DNA from: Trichaptum fuscoviolaceum
Taxonomy: Eukaryota; Basidiomycota; Agaricomycetes; Hymenochaetales; Trichaptaceae
Assembly: GCA_910574455.1 (NCBI GenBank)
Contig: CAJSYZ010000002.1
Coordinates: 2,257,671 to 2,321,670, forward strand
Length of the DNA stretch: 64,000 bases
Direction: 5' to 3'
Shown: positions 47,826 through 58,600 of the stretch, in pieces
How positions within the stretch are numbered: position 1 is the first letter of the stretch
Layout: every line of letters starts with the position of its first letter
The notes under the pieces: model-generated
What the model saw: only the letters and a program-made list of their open reading frames with translations
What the model was told of the DNA's origin: nothing
The model's database searches: none
Translations under genes and position numbers: made by a program

Positions 47826-48726
47826 CTGATACGACTATTGTGGGTCCGACGCGAAGTAGAATGGATGCAACCGGTCCGCAAAAGCCAGTTTCTTCAATCT
47901 AGTACCTTTGCTGGATTGGATATTCTGTGATGGTTCCAACCGAATGTAATAATTTCTGGTCGAAGGTCTTCACCAGGTGCTTAAGAGATCGGTAGAATCA
48001 CAAGTAAATAAGCTAGCTGTGACGGCCCGGAAAGGCACAGAAGCGTTTGACAGTGAATAGCAGAAGTCTAACGTCTACGAGGTTGTGGGTCATGAGAGGA
48101 TGTACAAACCGCCTAGATTGGAAATTTTTGTGTCAACGCTTATTGACGGCAAACCGCCAGTGCACATCGACGTCACTTACTTCCCAACCGCCTGGTCGAA
48201 ACATTATCATTAGATCGCTCTCTAAGCTTGTCCCCAACTACTTGTACAGTCAATTCTATCTGCTGTATAAAAGTAACACCCGGCAGATTGTCAGGTGGTT
48301 ACATGGCTCAGAAGCATCCTTGCGGCTCCGACGGGTTTGTGCTGAATGCGTCAAATACTTCAACCAAGACCCGGACTTGTACTGTATAGTCAAGGTGATT
48401 GGATACCTGACAACAATCCTTATAGCTATCTACACGACCATTAGCAACATTAAAGAACTATGGTCCCCCAGGCCTTCAGCAAAGGTCACCGACATGCCGT
48501 TCTCACCCCAGTACTACTTTACTCAGCCGATGCACGGAAATTTGGATCGAAGGTTGCGGTCCGTGTTGAACTACGTAGGAGTAGCCATCCACGTGGACCG
48601 CACAACCATGCCCATGCAGCTTCTCCTCTGTGCCTACAACCGAGTGTACATATATAAACTGTGCAAACTGGTTGCTATCTCCCGCCTCATTCACTACAAT
48701 CAAGGCCCTACTCTCATACATCAGAG
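47826..48726. promoter_or_regulatory. Divergent region between ROK1 and the GH43 gene
   Basis: 901 bp. It holds the ROK1 promoter on the minus side and the galactanase promoter on the plus side. A long stop-free stretch on plus (48047-48742) runs through the galactanase TATA box and start codon, so I do not treat it as a gene. Confidence 0.5.
48651..48658 (+). promoter_or_regulatory. TATA box of the GH43 gene
   Basis: TATATAAA, 69 bp upstream of the ATG at 48727. This is the clearest TATA element in the window and is in keeping with a strongly regulated secreted enzyme. Confidence 0.65.
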
Positions 48727-50807
48727 ATGTTATCCTTCGTGAAAGCGCTCCTAGCTCTCACACTGGCTTGGACAGCCACGGCTGAAAGCGTGATTGTTCC
48801 TGGTGCAGCATGGACTGATACTAGTGGCAACACCATTCAGGCGCATGGTGCTGGAATCTTTAAGGTAAGACAATCTTTTGCCTACCTTCGTTTCGCTGTG
48901 ACATATGACATTCAACTCCTCGCTAGGTTGGGTCGACTTTCTATTGGGTTGGCGAAGACAAAGCAGCAAACAGTGCGCTGTTCTCTGCAGTATCTTGCTA
49001 TACTGTGAGAGCATATGTTTCACTGTACTTATTGTACGTCCTTCTAACGGCCTTTGTTAATTAAAGTCTACAGATCTGGTCAACTGGTCTCGCCAGCCAA
49101 ATGCCTTGACACCTATCTCAGGAACGATGATTTCCAACTCCGACATAGTTGAACGTCCGAAGGGTTCGTACTACTAGAATTTTATTACGAAAACCCAGAT
49201 TGAAACTACATACAGTCATATTTAACCAGAAGGTAAGCTCGGTGCCTTCCCCTGTGAATCGAAGTCAAGGAGGGCTTATATTCTCATCCAGAACCAAGAA
49301 TATGTTATGTGGTTTCACTCCGACACATCAGAGTCAGTTCCTATCGTTAATGATAGGACTAGTGCCATGATACTCACAAGGGGTTGATTTCTTAGCTATG
49401 GCGCTGCAATGGTTGGTGTGGCCACCGCCAAGACACCATGTGGACCTTACACCTACAAGGGAAGTTGGAAGCCTTTGGGCGCAGATTCTCGAGACATGGG
49501 ATTATTCCTGGATAGTGAGTATGATTACGATGAATTCCAAGTGTGTGCTGACTTCATCCTAGCTAACCGTATGCTCCCTTCCTCGGCCATTTCCATATGC
49601 ACTACTGAATAGGGATATAGAAAGTGCATACCTCCTGTACGCATCCGACAATAACCAGAACTTCAAGATAGCTGCTCTGGACTCCAACTACTACAATGTG
49701 ACGAGCGTAGTGTCTCAAATGAACGGTAAGGGTTTTTTAATATATTGTTTGGCTTCTTAAAGTCAATATTTCCCTTCTTTATAGGTGCAACCCTCGAAGC
49801 TCCCGGGATAGTCGAAAGAAATAATGTTAGCCTGTCCTTTCGACTAGACCCAAGCATAAGATAAATGGTCTCTTCAGGTATATTATCTTATCGCGTCTCA
49901 CACAAGTGGATGGAGCCCAAATCCCAATAAATGGTTCTCAGCTTCGGTAAGTAACTGTGTTCAAAAGGCAGGTCAGCTCCGATATTAACCGCATATGCCC
50001 AGACAATTAGTGGTCCTTGGACTAGTCAACAAGACATTGCGCCTGCAGCCACGAACACGTACTTTTCTCAGAATGCATTCGATCTTCCTCTGGGCTCAAA
50101 TGCAATTTATATGGGCGATCGTTGGAGGCCCGATCTTCTGGGAAGCAGTCGATATATCTGGTACCCGCTTGACTGGTCATCGGGGTCTCCCAAACTCGTC
50201 GCTGCTGATATGTGGAGTGTCAATCTTAGCGCTGGCACATACACCGCTGCAACCGGGACAGCTTATGAGGCGGAGAGTGGCACATTATCCGGAAGTGCCG
50301 TACTTCTGAGTGGCACCAGCTTTTCAGGGGGGACGGCTGTTGGCTACCTCGGTAGGTTGTTGCAATACTCTGAACTTTGTGCAACCTGTCTGAAATGTTC
50401 CTGTCTAGGGAACGGCGGCTCGGTAACAATTAGAAATGTTCAAGGCAATGGAAAGGGACAATGGGTAGCACTGTACTACGCCAATGGCGATTCCTCGTGG
50501 CGAAACACGACCGTAAGGTGAGTCTATTCGTACTTTATGAAGCATGCGGAAAGGACATTTGCTTGTTCACAGCGTCAATGGAGGACCCACAGTCTTAGTC
50601 GATCAGCCGAATACTGGCGGAGAGAGCGTAATACTGAGTGTTCCGGTCAAACTGAACCTCAACAACGGTGCCAACTCCATCACATTCTCCATCGATCAAG
50701 CTAGTAAGCAACTTTTTGTCCGTGACGGTATTTGTATTTCGATTCTGACAAGAATCACAGACTATGCAGCTGATCTCGACAAAATTGTTGTCTACCAGCA
50801 GGGTTAA
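48727..50807 (+). CDS. Secreted GH43 exo-beta-1,3-galactanase with C-terminal CBM35
   Basis: Releases galactose from the beta-1,3-galactan core of plant arabinogalactan proteins. The whole protein resembles, as I recall it, Pc1,3Gal43A of Phanerochaete chrysosporium (GH43 subfamily 24). ATG 48727 opens a signal peptide (MLSFVKALLALTLAWTATA). The five-bladed propeller has GAAWTDTSGNTIQAHGAGIF, ALFSAVSCYTSTDLVNWS, DIVERPKVIFNQKN (Glu at 49151), EYVMWFHSDTSDYGAAMVG, YLLYASDNNQNFKI, GATLEAPGIVERN (Glu at 49796), SQNAFDLPLGSNAIYMGDRW (Gln at 50069) and RYIWYPLDW. CBM35 follows: YEAESGTLSG, GYLGNGGSVTIRNVQGNGKG, VLVDQPNTGG and NYAADLDKIVVYQQG, stop TAA at 50805-50807. About ten introns; exon joins around 49515-49620 require a 6-nt micro-exon. 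Confidence 0.94.
49563..49568 (+). other. Candidate 6-nt micro-exon of the GH43 gene
   Basis: CTAACC flanked by intron 49515-49562 (GTGAGT..CCTAG, 48 nt) and intron 49569-49620 (GTATGC..ATAG, 52 nt), both with branch-like tgctgac and tactgaa. Inclusion gives FLDTNQSAYLLYAS; skipping keeps frame and gives FLDKSAYLLYAS. Confidence 0.65.
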
Positions 50808-51173
50808 ATATTCTACTAAAGAATGCAAAGACTATATTCTGTATTTATGTAGCTCTGAATGGTGTGGAATCTGTGCATCAAGTTTTCAACTGTGTGTTGT
50901 CTTCAAAGACAGCTTCAGATGCGAGCGGCCTACTCGGCCGGCATCCGGCAGCGGTGATAGCCGTATTGATGGGAGGTCAAACCTTCGTGGTACCGGAAAA
51001 GTTTAGCCGACAACAGCCCTTCAGTCTCGATGGACTCGATGTTCTAGTGACTGAAAGAATGTTTAGCCAAGCACGTAAGATCTGAATCTAAAGCCTCTTG
51101 TGAACAATTACAAAAAGCTCTCAGTCGAGGCTCTCTGCCCTCCCACCTCTCCCGCTCCCCCTCCTGTGAAAGG
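50808..51173. other. Intergenic region between GH43 gene and dicarboxylate carrier
   Basis: 366 bp with the 3' flank of the galactanase and the carrier promoter. Just upstream of the carrier ATG is a CT-rich run (about 51121-51165). Confidence 0.5.
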
Positions 51174-52667
51174 ATGAGCCAGAAGCAACATCCGTTCTGG
51201 TGAGTGAATCTAATTCTTTCGTACGTTGTCCTGATATATTCGTGGCTTACGATCGAATAGGCTAGGGGGTAAGTGGCTACTTTTACATTGTTGTAGACGA
51301 CGGCTCTGACAGCGTTGATTGTAGGTGTTGCAGCGTCCAGTATGTGTAGCACGTTCAATGACGAAGTTTCACATTGCAAACCCGTTGACCCTTTTTTTCT
51401 GTAGTGGCCGCTTGCTGCACTCACCCATTGGATTTAACGAAAGTGTGAGTATGTTAGTGCTCTTAAAGTTCCCCAAACTGACTGGACACATACAGGCGGA
51501 TGCAGACGCTGGCCAAGGATTTCTCTTCTTTGGCGAGAAAACCCTCAACACTCTTTGTCCTTCGGAGTGCCATCGTTGAACAGGGTGTCCGGAGCTTGTA
51601 TACTGGCCTTACGGCTTCCCTGATGCGCCAGATGACATACTCACTTGTACGATTGGGAAGTTACGATTCCATAAAGGCGTCGCTCGCAGACGGTGGGCGT
51701 CCGACTACAGGGCAGATCTTGTTAGCGTCGGGAATAGCGGGCGGTCTAGGTGGGATAGCTGGAAATCCCGCAGGTGTGTATCTCCGCAAAATTTTGACAT
51801 TATGGCCCTAACTTTAGAGCCATCAGATATTATTCTTGTACGAATGACATCCGACCAACTTCGTCATCCTCATGAGAGGTTTAATTATCAGAATGCTCTA
51901 AATGGGTTAAGAAACTTAGTAAGAGCAGAGGGTGTCCAGGGATTGTTCAGAGGGCTGGGTGTAAATACGGTATGCAGCGCATACCCATCATCTGGAAATA
52001 CTGCTCAACCTGCAATCCACACAAAAGACGAGGGCGGTCTTGATGAACGTGAGCCAAAGCTCAGTCCAATGGTATTATGTTATGATAATTATGAGTCTAG
52101 GTATCACAGGTCGGATCGTGAGCATCGTTCTGCCCTTCGCTCAAGAAAACGAGGTATTCATTTAGTCTATGTACCGTTAGATATGACTTTTTCAAGTCCA
52201 CACTCCTGAGAGGGCCACTTCCTATAGTCGATTTCCAATTCCACGAAGGCATTGGCTTGCACACTATAGCGAGTATTTGTGCTGGCTTTGTTGCTACAAG
52301 TAAGTCGACTAATAAAGTGTCCTTACTTCCTCACGACTAATGCTGTTTAAAGCCATTTGTGCGCCATTCGATGTCATGAAATCAAGGCTGATGTCCATGG
52401 TATTTATCATTCACTTTCTTTTGTTAGTGGCGCTCAAACCTCCTTGTCTCAGTCCGACAAAGCGAAGCCTGTGGAGGTCCTACTCAACTCTTTAAAGAAT
52501 GAGGGTCCGCTTTTCTTATTGAAGGGCTGGACTCCAGCGTTTATTCGCCTTGGTCCGAACACCGTCCTGATGTTCGTTTTCTTCGAGGTTAGATTTTCAT
52601 TCATGGCGCTTTTTGAGAATGCTCATCACTTCTGTTGTAGCAATTGAAGAAGCTTTGGGCTGTTTAA
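51174..52667 (+). CDS. DIC1: Mitochondrial dicarboxylate carrier (Dic1-type, SLC25 family)
   Basis: Inner-membrane exchanger of malate/succinate for phosphate. ATG 51174 (MSQKQHPFWLGGVAASMAAC), stop TAA 52665-52667. Three carrier repeats are seen. Repeat 1 has CCTHPLDLTKVRMQT, assembled over an intron that follows AAAGT, then RSLYTGLTASLMRQMTYSLV and RLGSYDSIKA. Repeat 2 has GGLGGIAGNPADIILVRMTS, then GVQGLFRGLGVNTTRAVLMN and VSQVGSYDFFKSTLL. Repeat 3 has CAGFVATTICAPFDVMKSRL, then PLFLLKGWTPAFIRLGPNTV and FVFFEQLKKLWAV. GxGGxAGNPADxxxVRM and RLGPNT are characteristic of Dic1. About nine introns include very small exons (8 and 15 nt) near 51258-51330. The gene appears intact. Confidence 0.93.
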
Positions 52668-53197
52668 CCACTCGACTTAGTGAAAGTATACACTGATGAA
52701 GATTTTTGACAGAACTAACTGTTTCATCGCTATCCACATCGGAATATTCATGACGGTTTGCCTCAGAGTCTAGCTTTTCTTAGTTCATGATTCAAACATA
52801 TCCTCTAGTTATCCCTTCTATTATTATTCATGTGTTCATTGCATTTTTATCTCCAGTACCGCAACCCGTCACTTGTTGGATTACATTTCCTACCATTCAA
52901 ATTTCTATTCCACTGGGTCCCATGCACTTCGATTAGAAGAGTAGAGACATAGAGTAGACCTAGATCTGCATACTTGCATGTAGATGATACTTCAGACTCT
53001 AATACATACGGTTTCCGGCTTTGAGTCACTGGAGTCCAAACATTAATATTCGATGCTCTGTTCAAACGTCCATAAGAGGTAAGCGGCGGTTGACCAAAGT
53101 TTGTCCAAGTTCAGCGCCACAAACGACGCGTCTCTCCCTCTGACCACCAACTCCTTCTGCTTCCTCCTAAATTTCTGTCAACCTTATCAACTCAGCA
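52668..53197. other. Intergenic region upstream of SUB2
   Basis: 530 bp, A/T-rich up to 52860. A pyrimidine-rich leader (about 53130-53190) precedes the SUB2 ATG. No gene is seen. Confidence 0.5.
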
Positions 53198-55259
53198 ATG
53201 TCAGGACACGACAATGAAGAGCTCATTGACTATGAAGACGAGCAGGATGTCATCACCAACGGGGCCGCAGTCTCAGGTACAAACGGGGCCGGTATTGCAG
53301 GTGCTGATGGCGAGGACAAAGAGAAGAAAAACTTCTCTGGAATCCATTCTACTGGCTTCAGGTGAGAACGGTCTTGTCTTCTGTATAGCTCACGCTAAAC
53401 TTCACGTTAGGGACTTCTTGTTGAAGCCTGAATTGATACGCGCCATCAGTGACCTTGGGTTTGAACATCCTTCTGAAGGTGAGTAACCAACATCGCTCCT
53501 TCTCGAAGTCCAACGCGACTTACTCCATATTATTAGTGCAGCAAGAGTGTATTCCTCAGGCTGTTCTTTCGATGGATGTTCTATGCCAAGCGAAGTCAGG
53601 TCACGGAAAGACAGCGGTGTTCGTTTTGGCGACACTTCAGCAGATCGAACCCGTCGATGGGGAGGTCTCGGTCATTGTCCTGTGCCATACTCGAGAACTC
53701 GCGTACCAAATTCGCAACGAGTACCTGCGTTTTGCAAAATACATGCCTGGCGTACGGGTGGGCACCTTCTACGGAGGAACACCTGTCGCAAAAGACGCCG
53801 AACTACTGAAAGACAAGAGCAAATGCCCGCACATCGTTGTCGCCACTCCTGGTCGTCTCAACGCGCTTGTGAGGGATAAAATACTCATACCAACACATGT
53901 GAAGCACTTTGTCCTCGATGAGTGCGATAAAATGCTTGAGCAGCTCGGTTAGTCACCGTGAATTTCGGCGAGATCTCCCTCCTTTTCCACGTTTTTGGTT
54001 TCGTCCGCAAACCCTGGTTATGTCGTTCGCGACCCCGTCCTCTTACCATCCGCTGCATGTTGCGGCAGCAGCGAGGATCGGCATCCTTATTATCCGGCTT
54101 TAATCAGCTCGAATAAGACCATCGTTCGCGGTCGTTGTCTTCGCATCAATGTCCAAGCTGGACCAGTTACGAACTGTCAAGACTTCAGATAGGCGGGCGG
54201 TGTATGCGCACGGTTTGTGAATTCGAAGGGGTTCTAGAGTTTACTCTTTCTTGCTCATTTTTTCATAATCGCGCAAATTCGGCATTTGATCTCATTGTAT
54301 CGACACACCTTGCAGACATGCGCCGCGATGTTCAAGAAATCTTCCGCGTTACGCCACACCACAAACAAGTAATGATGTTCAGCGCCACCCTCGCCAAGGA
54401 TATCCGCGTGACTTGCAAGAAATTCATGGCTAATGTATGTTGGAGAGTGTTACTATCAATACCGAAGTGTCTAATAATTTCCCAGCCTCTCGAAGTTTTT
54501 GTGGACGACGAGACAAAGCTTACTCTCCATGGCCTACAACAACACTACGTCAAGCTAGAGGAAGTGCAGAAGAACAGGAGGCTGAATGAATTGCTTGACT
54601 CACTAGAATTTAACCAAGTGCGTGATTTAGATATGTTCTTCCTCCTTTCCTCATTATTTTCTGGTTTAGGTCGTTATTTTCGTAAAATCTGTTGCGCGTG
54701 CTATCGAATTGGACAAGTTGCTTCAGTCTTGCAATTTCCCAAGCATAAGCATTCACTCTGGCCTTGCCCAAGACGAGCGGTAAGGGCTTCAATTCTTTTG
54801 ATTAGCTTTCTGCATCTGACTCGACCGAATTCCAGTATCAGTCGTTATACCGCTTTCAAGGCGTTTGAGAAGCGTATCCTTGTCGCGACAGATATTTTTG
54901 GACGTGGCATTGATGTTGAACGTGTGAACATTGTGATCAATTATGACTGTCCTCCTGACGCAGACAGCTATCTGCATCGCGTAGGGTAGGATGGATTGTC
55001 TATCATATCCTTTACTTCATGACCGCTTATCCTCATCACTTCTTTCGTATAGCCGCGCTGGACGGTTCGGAACTAAGGGTTTGGCCATCACCTTTGTCTC
55101 ATCCGAGACGGATCAGACTGTCATGAATCAAATTCAAGCCAGGTTTGAGGTTGCTGTGCCCGAATTGCCTGACAAGATCGACAAAGCGAGCTACAGTATG
55201 TGCGATGTTATTCTTGTTGTTGTGCCATTACTGAAATATTTTCTGTAGTGACATCTTAA
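53198..55259 (+). CDS. SUB2: SUB2/UAP56 DEAD-box ATPase (spliceosome assembly and TREX mRNA export)
   Basis: ATG 53198 ([17 protein letters not shown]), stop TAA 55257-55259 (YMTS). Core features in order: [36 protein letters not shown], Walker [37 protein letters not shown], the DECD variant of motif II in [16 protein letters not shown] in [66 protein letters not shown] and [24 protein letters not shown] and the order of flanking blocks identify Sub2 rather than another DEAD protein. An intron of 368 nt (53948-54315) interrupts it right after the DECD motif; the others are 45-75 nt. Retention of the long intron would give an immediate stop (CTC GGT TAG). Confidence 0.96.
53948..54315 (+). 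other. Exceptionally long intron in SUB2
   Basis: GTTAGT..TTGCAG, 368 nt against a local norm near 50-60. It splits an Asp codon (G/AC) between [10 protein letters not shown] and [10 protein letters not shown] could not find clear snoRNA boxes or an open frame with family features inside. Confidence 0.8.
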
Positions 55260-55673
55260 GCGATGTCAGCTTTCAGCCGACGGGAGTCCGTTTTTAAGTA
55301 TTGTAATAGCATGTCTGTCTCTTTCATATTTGTTTCCGTTATGCTTGGCCTTCTTCTGTACCTATAATCTGCTTCTCGAGTGCCTTCTGCATGTAACATG
55401 TTCAAGCCCCAGAATCAAATACTTGAAGGCTTAACTCCACATAAGTGAATGAGATAATTTAGACAGATTTGTTGTTAATAGGTCTGGTGATGTGTCGTTG
55501 GCAAGAGTTTGTGACTTGCGTCATAGGTTTGGCCATTACCAAACACGTATATACGAATCTAGCATACCGTAAATTCAAGACATTTATTACCATACTACAG
55601 CGTATACCGCGACGTGCTTCCGCGTCCAGTCCTCGTCGACTAGTACCACGCCCTCGTCGTGGATGCGGCTAAG
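55260..55673. other. Intergenic region between SUB2 and the histidine kinase
   Basis: 414 bp, pyrimidine-rich after the SUB2 stop, then mixed. Nothing further is recognised. Confidence 0.5.
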
Positions 55674-58600
55674 ATGCACACGTCAACGAGTATTGCAAGA
55701 CCCAGAGAGGACGTTCGGCGCAGGCTCGTGCAGCCCGTCCTTCCTAACTTGTATTTTAAGGACGGTCTACTGTCAATACCGGGCTTCACCTTCGACAAGG
55801 TAGGTTGCACAAGTATCTCCAATATTGTCTTAGGAACTAAACATACTCAACTTCGCAAAGCAGGCGACCCCTTGGGAAGACACCGGGAGCCAAACATTGC
55901 TGGCAGAAGGAACGAACTTGAAAGATGGGTCGAATGTGTTAGCAAAGCTTGCCCCTGCTACTGGAAGCGGGGCAATTTGTCTGGAGCGTGAAGCACATAT
56001 GTGAGCGGCCATCAAATCCAGCTACTGCGCAGCGTTAACAAGGTGGTATGCAGCCTCGATCGCCTCTCCAGCTCCTCGGACGCATCTAACTTCGTCGTTC
56101 GAGTAATTGATTTCATCTCGTTGCCACGAGAGAGCGGGGATTGCGTTGTCCTTCTCCTCTCCCATCCGGGTGTTAATGTGCTAGGACGGTACTTTCCACC
56201 CTCAAAAGTCAACGAGCTGCTGCTTTCCGATACTTCAAGACCTCGTCCCAGTTCTTCTCACGGAGACATACATATGATGGGCATGGAGGAGTCCGGCATG
56301 CATGAGGAGCTCGAGCTGTTTGATATAATGGATTTGGCTACTTTCTTAGAGTGAGGTTACTCGTCGGTGATACTAAACTGATAACTCATACTCGTCATAT
56401 AAAGGTTCGCGATCCAGGCGACGCATTGTCTAGAAGTCATCCATAAGTATGTCTTCACATTACGAGTCTCAGGAGGTCAATTAATAATGGTATAGAGAGG
56501 GGATCATCCATAGAGAAGTGCGTGCTAACGCATTTCATCTGAATGCTCACGCGGGCTTGGTACGTTTTGCGCACTTTGGCAACCGTTCGATATCTCTGGA
56601 GCAATTGGGCGGGCCTTCTGCCCTAGTAATCGCAGCGGATACATTAGAAGAACTATCGAAACACAAAGTGAAGGAGGCTCTCTGCTACCTCGCTCCAGAA
56701 CAGACAGGAAGCGTTGATACTTCTCAAGAAGATCACCGAACGGACTTGTACTCATTGGGTATAATGTTCTGGACTTTGCTCGTCGGGCAAGGCCAGATGC
56801 CATTTGAGGGCAGTCCAATGGAGATCTTGCACGCTATCGCCCAGAAACGACCAATGCCCGTGCATGAGTTCAGGAGGGATATCCCGCATGTAGTTGCACT
56901 AATTATCGAGAAGGTCGGTTTTCATCTCCTGCTACATACTCGTCTTAATACATCTTTTACAGCTTTTAAACAAAAGCCCCGATTCTCGGTACAATAGTGC
57001 CTATGGACTGAAGGCTGACTTGCTCGAGTGCCAGCGGCGTCTTCTGACAGCTGTGTCTTCAATGTCCGAGCAATCCTTGGAGGTTTGTTATCAACTATCA
57101 CATTGAACCTCTCGCTAACGCTTTTTGGCAGCTTATACCTTTCTTTGAGATAGGGAAGGAAGATAAGTTCATGGTAAGAGTCTACATTGTCATATGAGCA
57201 TCAGGAGGCTGACTTTTCTTCAGGGATTTACCATCCCAAATATCTTGGTATGTACATCTGATACTAATCTATGGTTCGCTACATTGTGTTTATATCTCCG
57301 TTAGTTTGGACGCGAGAAAGAGCTAGAGACCATTCGCAGTGTGATCCGCCGGACTTCCGCAAGCCATGCTCGCCAATATGATTCGCAGAGGTCTTCGGTG
57401 ACCATGACTTCATCAAGTAGCCAGTATACAGGCAATTCATTGGATGTTCCAGATGAACATAGTGACTCGGCGGTTTCAAGTCGTAGCGAATCCTCTCCAA
57501 AGAACTTGGCAACTGTTAACTCATCGGCAGGTGCTATCAACGGAGAATCCAGTGCGATGGCGGGAACTAGAGTCGCGTCATTAAGGGACAACAGCCCAGG
57601 CTCGTTTACCAGTAGTCAAGCTCCTCTTTCTTCTGAAGGACCTCGGTCGCGAAGTGGTCGCCATTCCTCTAGATCTAGGGTTTCTCGTAGTAAGCTCGTT
57701 GGCCATGTTACTACTAAGGTCTTGATTCTAATTCTTGAATAGCGCGCTCCGTTATAGTTGCCGGACCTGCAGGGTAAGCTCGTTTCTCGCCCGGTCTCAT
57801 GACATTCATATAGACGATCGTTTAGTGCTGGGAAAAGCTCCCTTATTCTTACAAATCAGGCGAAGTGGAGATGTACGTATCTTCTCGTCTGGGGCGATGA
57901 ATCTGGAAAACTTATCAATTTTTTTTTAAAGCGCACGGCCTTTGGGGCCACGCAAAGTTTCAGAATGCAGCCGCAGCTCCTTTTGCAGCTTTGGTATGGT
58001 TAGAGATATAATTGTCCGATGCCCGCTCTTACAAATATCGGATAGCTTTCGTGTCTATCATCAGTCCTACGCCAACTCATGATCTTTCAGTCTGATTTGC
58101 ATAGGTTTGTCATGACCCTGCGGACTCGTTTAGGTCCCCTCCTCCACAATGCCCCGCTACTCTACCAAGGAGCGCCTGAACTGAAAGACGTCCTTCAACT
58201 ATTCGACGTGGACATCAGGGCTCCAAAAGAAGCACTTCCAGCTTCAGAGTTGCGAGTGCGATTTCAGACTCTCGTAGAGCAAGTCTTTGCTGTGATTGCG
58301 GAAGTCAGGCTACTTGCTCTTTTCTTAGACGACCTCCATGAAGCAGATGAATCGTTAGTAGCATGATAAATACGCTTCAGAATCACATACTGAGTATCTT
58401 GTAGATCCCTAGATCTCATACAGACATTAGCGAACTCGAAGAGCCAAATGGTAATGTAAAATTTTTAAGCTATTGCCTTAAACTGACCGGTGTTTTAGCT
58501 TATTCTTGCGTCAGTCAGAACGGAGGAACCGTAAGTTACGTATATTTGGTGATTACTAGCGATTAACAGCTTTTTAACAGTGATCGAATAACTAGACTGC

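Noticed and set aside
48047..48742. A 231-codon open frame on plus in the ROK1/GH43 intergenic region
   Set aside because: It runs through the GH43 TATA box and start codon, has no recognisable domain, and no splice or start context supports it.
51438..51500. Loss of the KVRMQ signature in the dicarboxylate carrier
   Set aside because: The donor follows AAAGT, and joining to GCGGATGCAG restores K-V-R-M-Q-T.
57735..57850. A Walker A lacking its Ser/Thr in the histidine kinase AAA domain
   Set aside because: The donor GCAGG/GTAAGC restores GPAGAGKSS; the faulty version came from a wrong splice phase.
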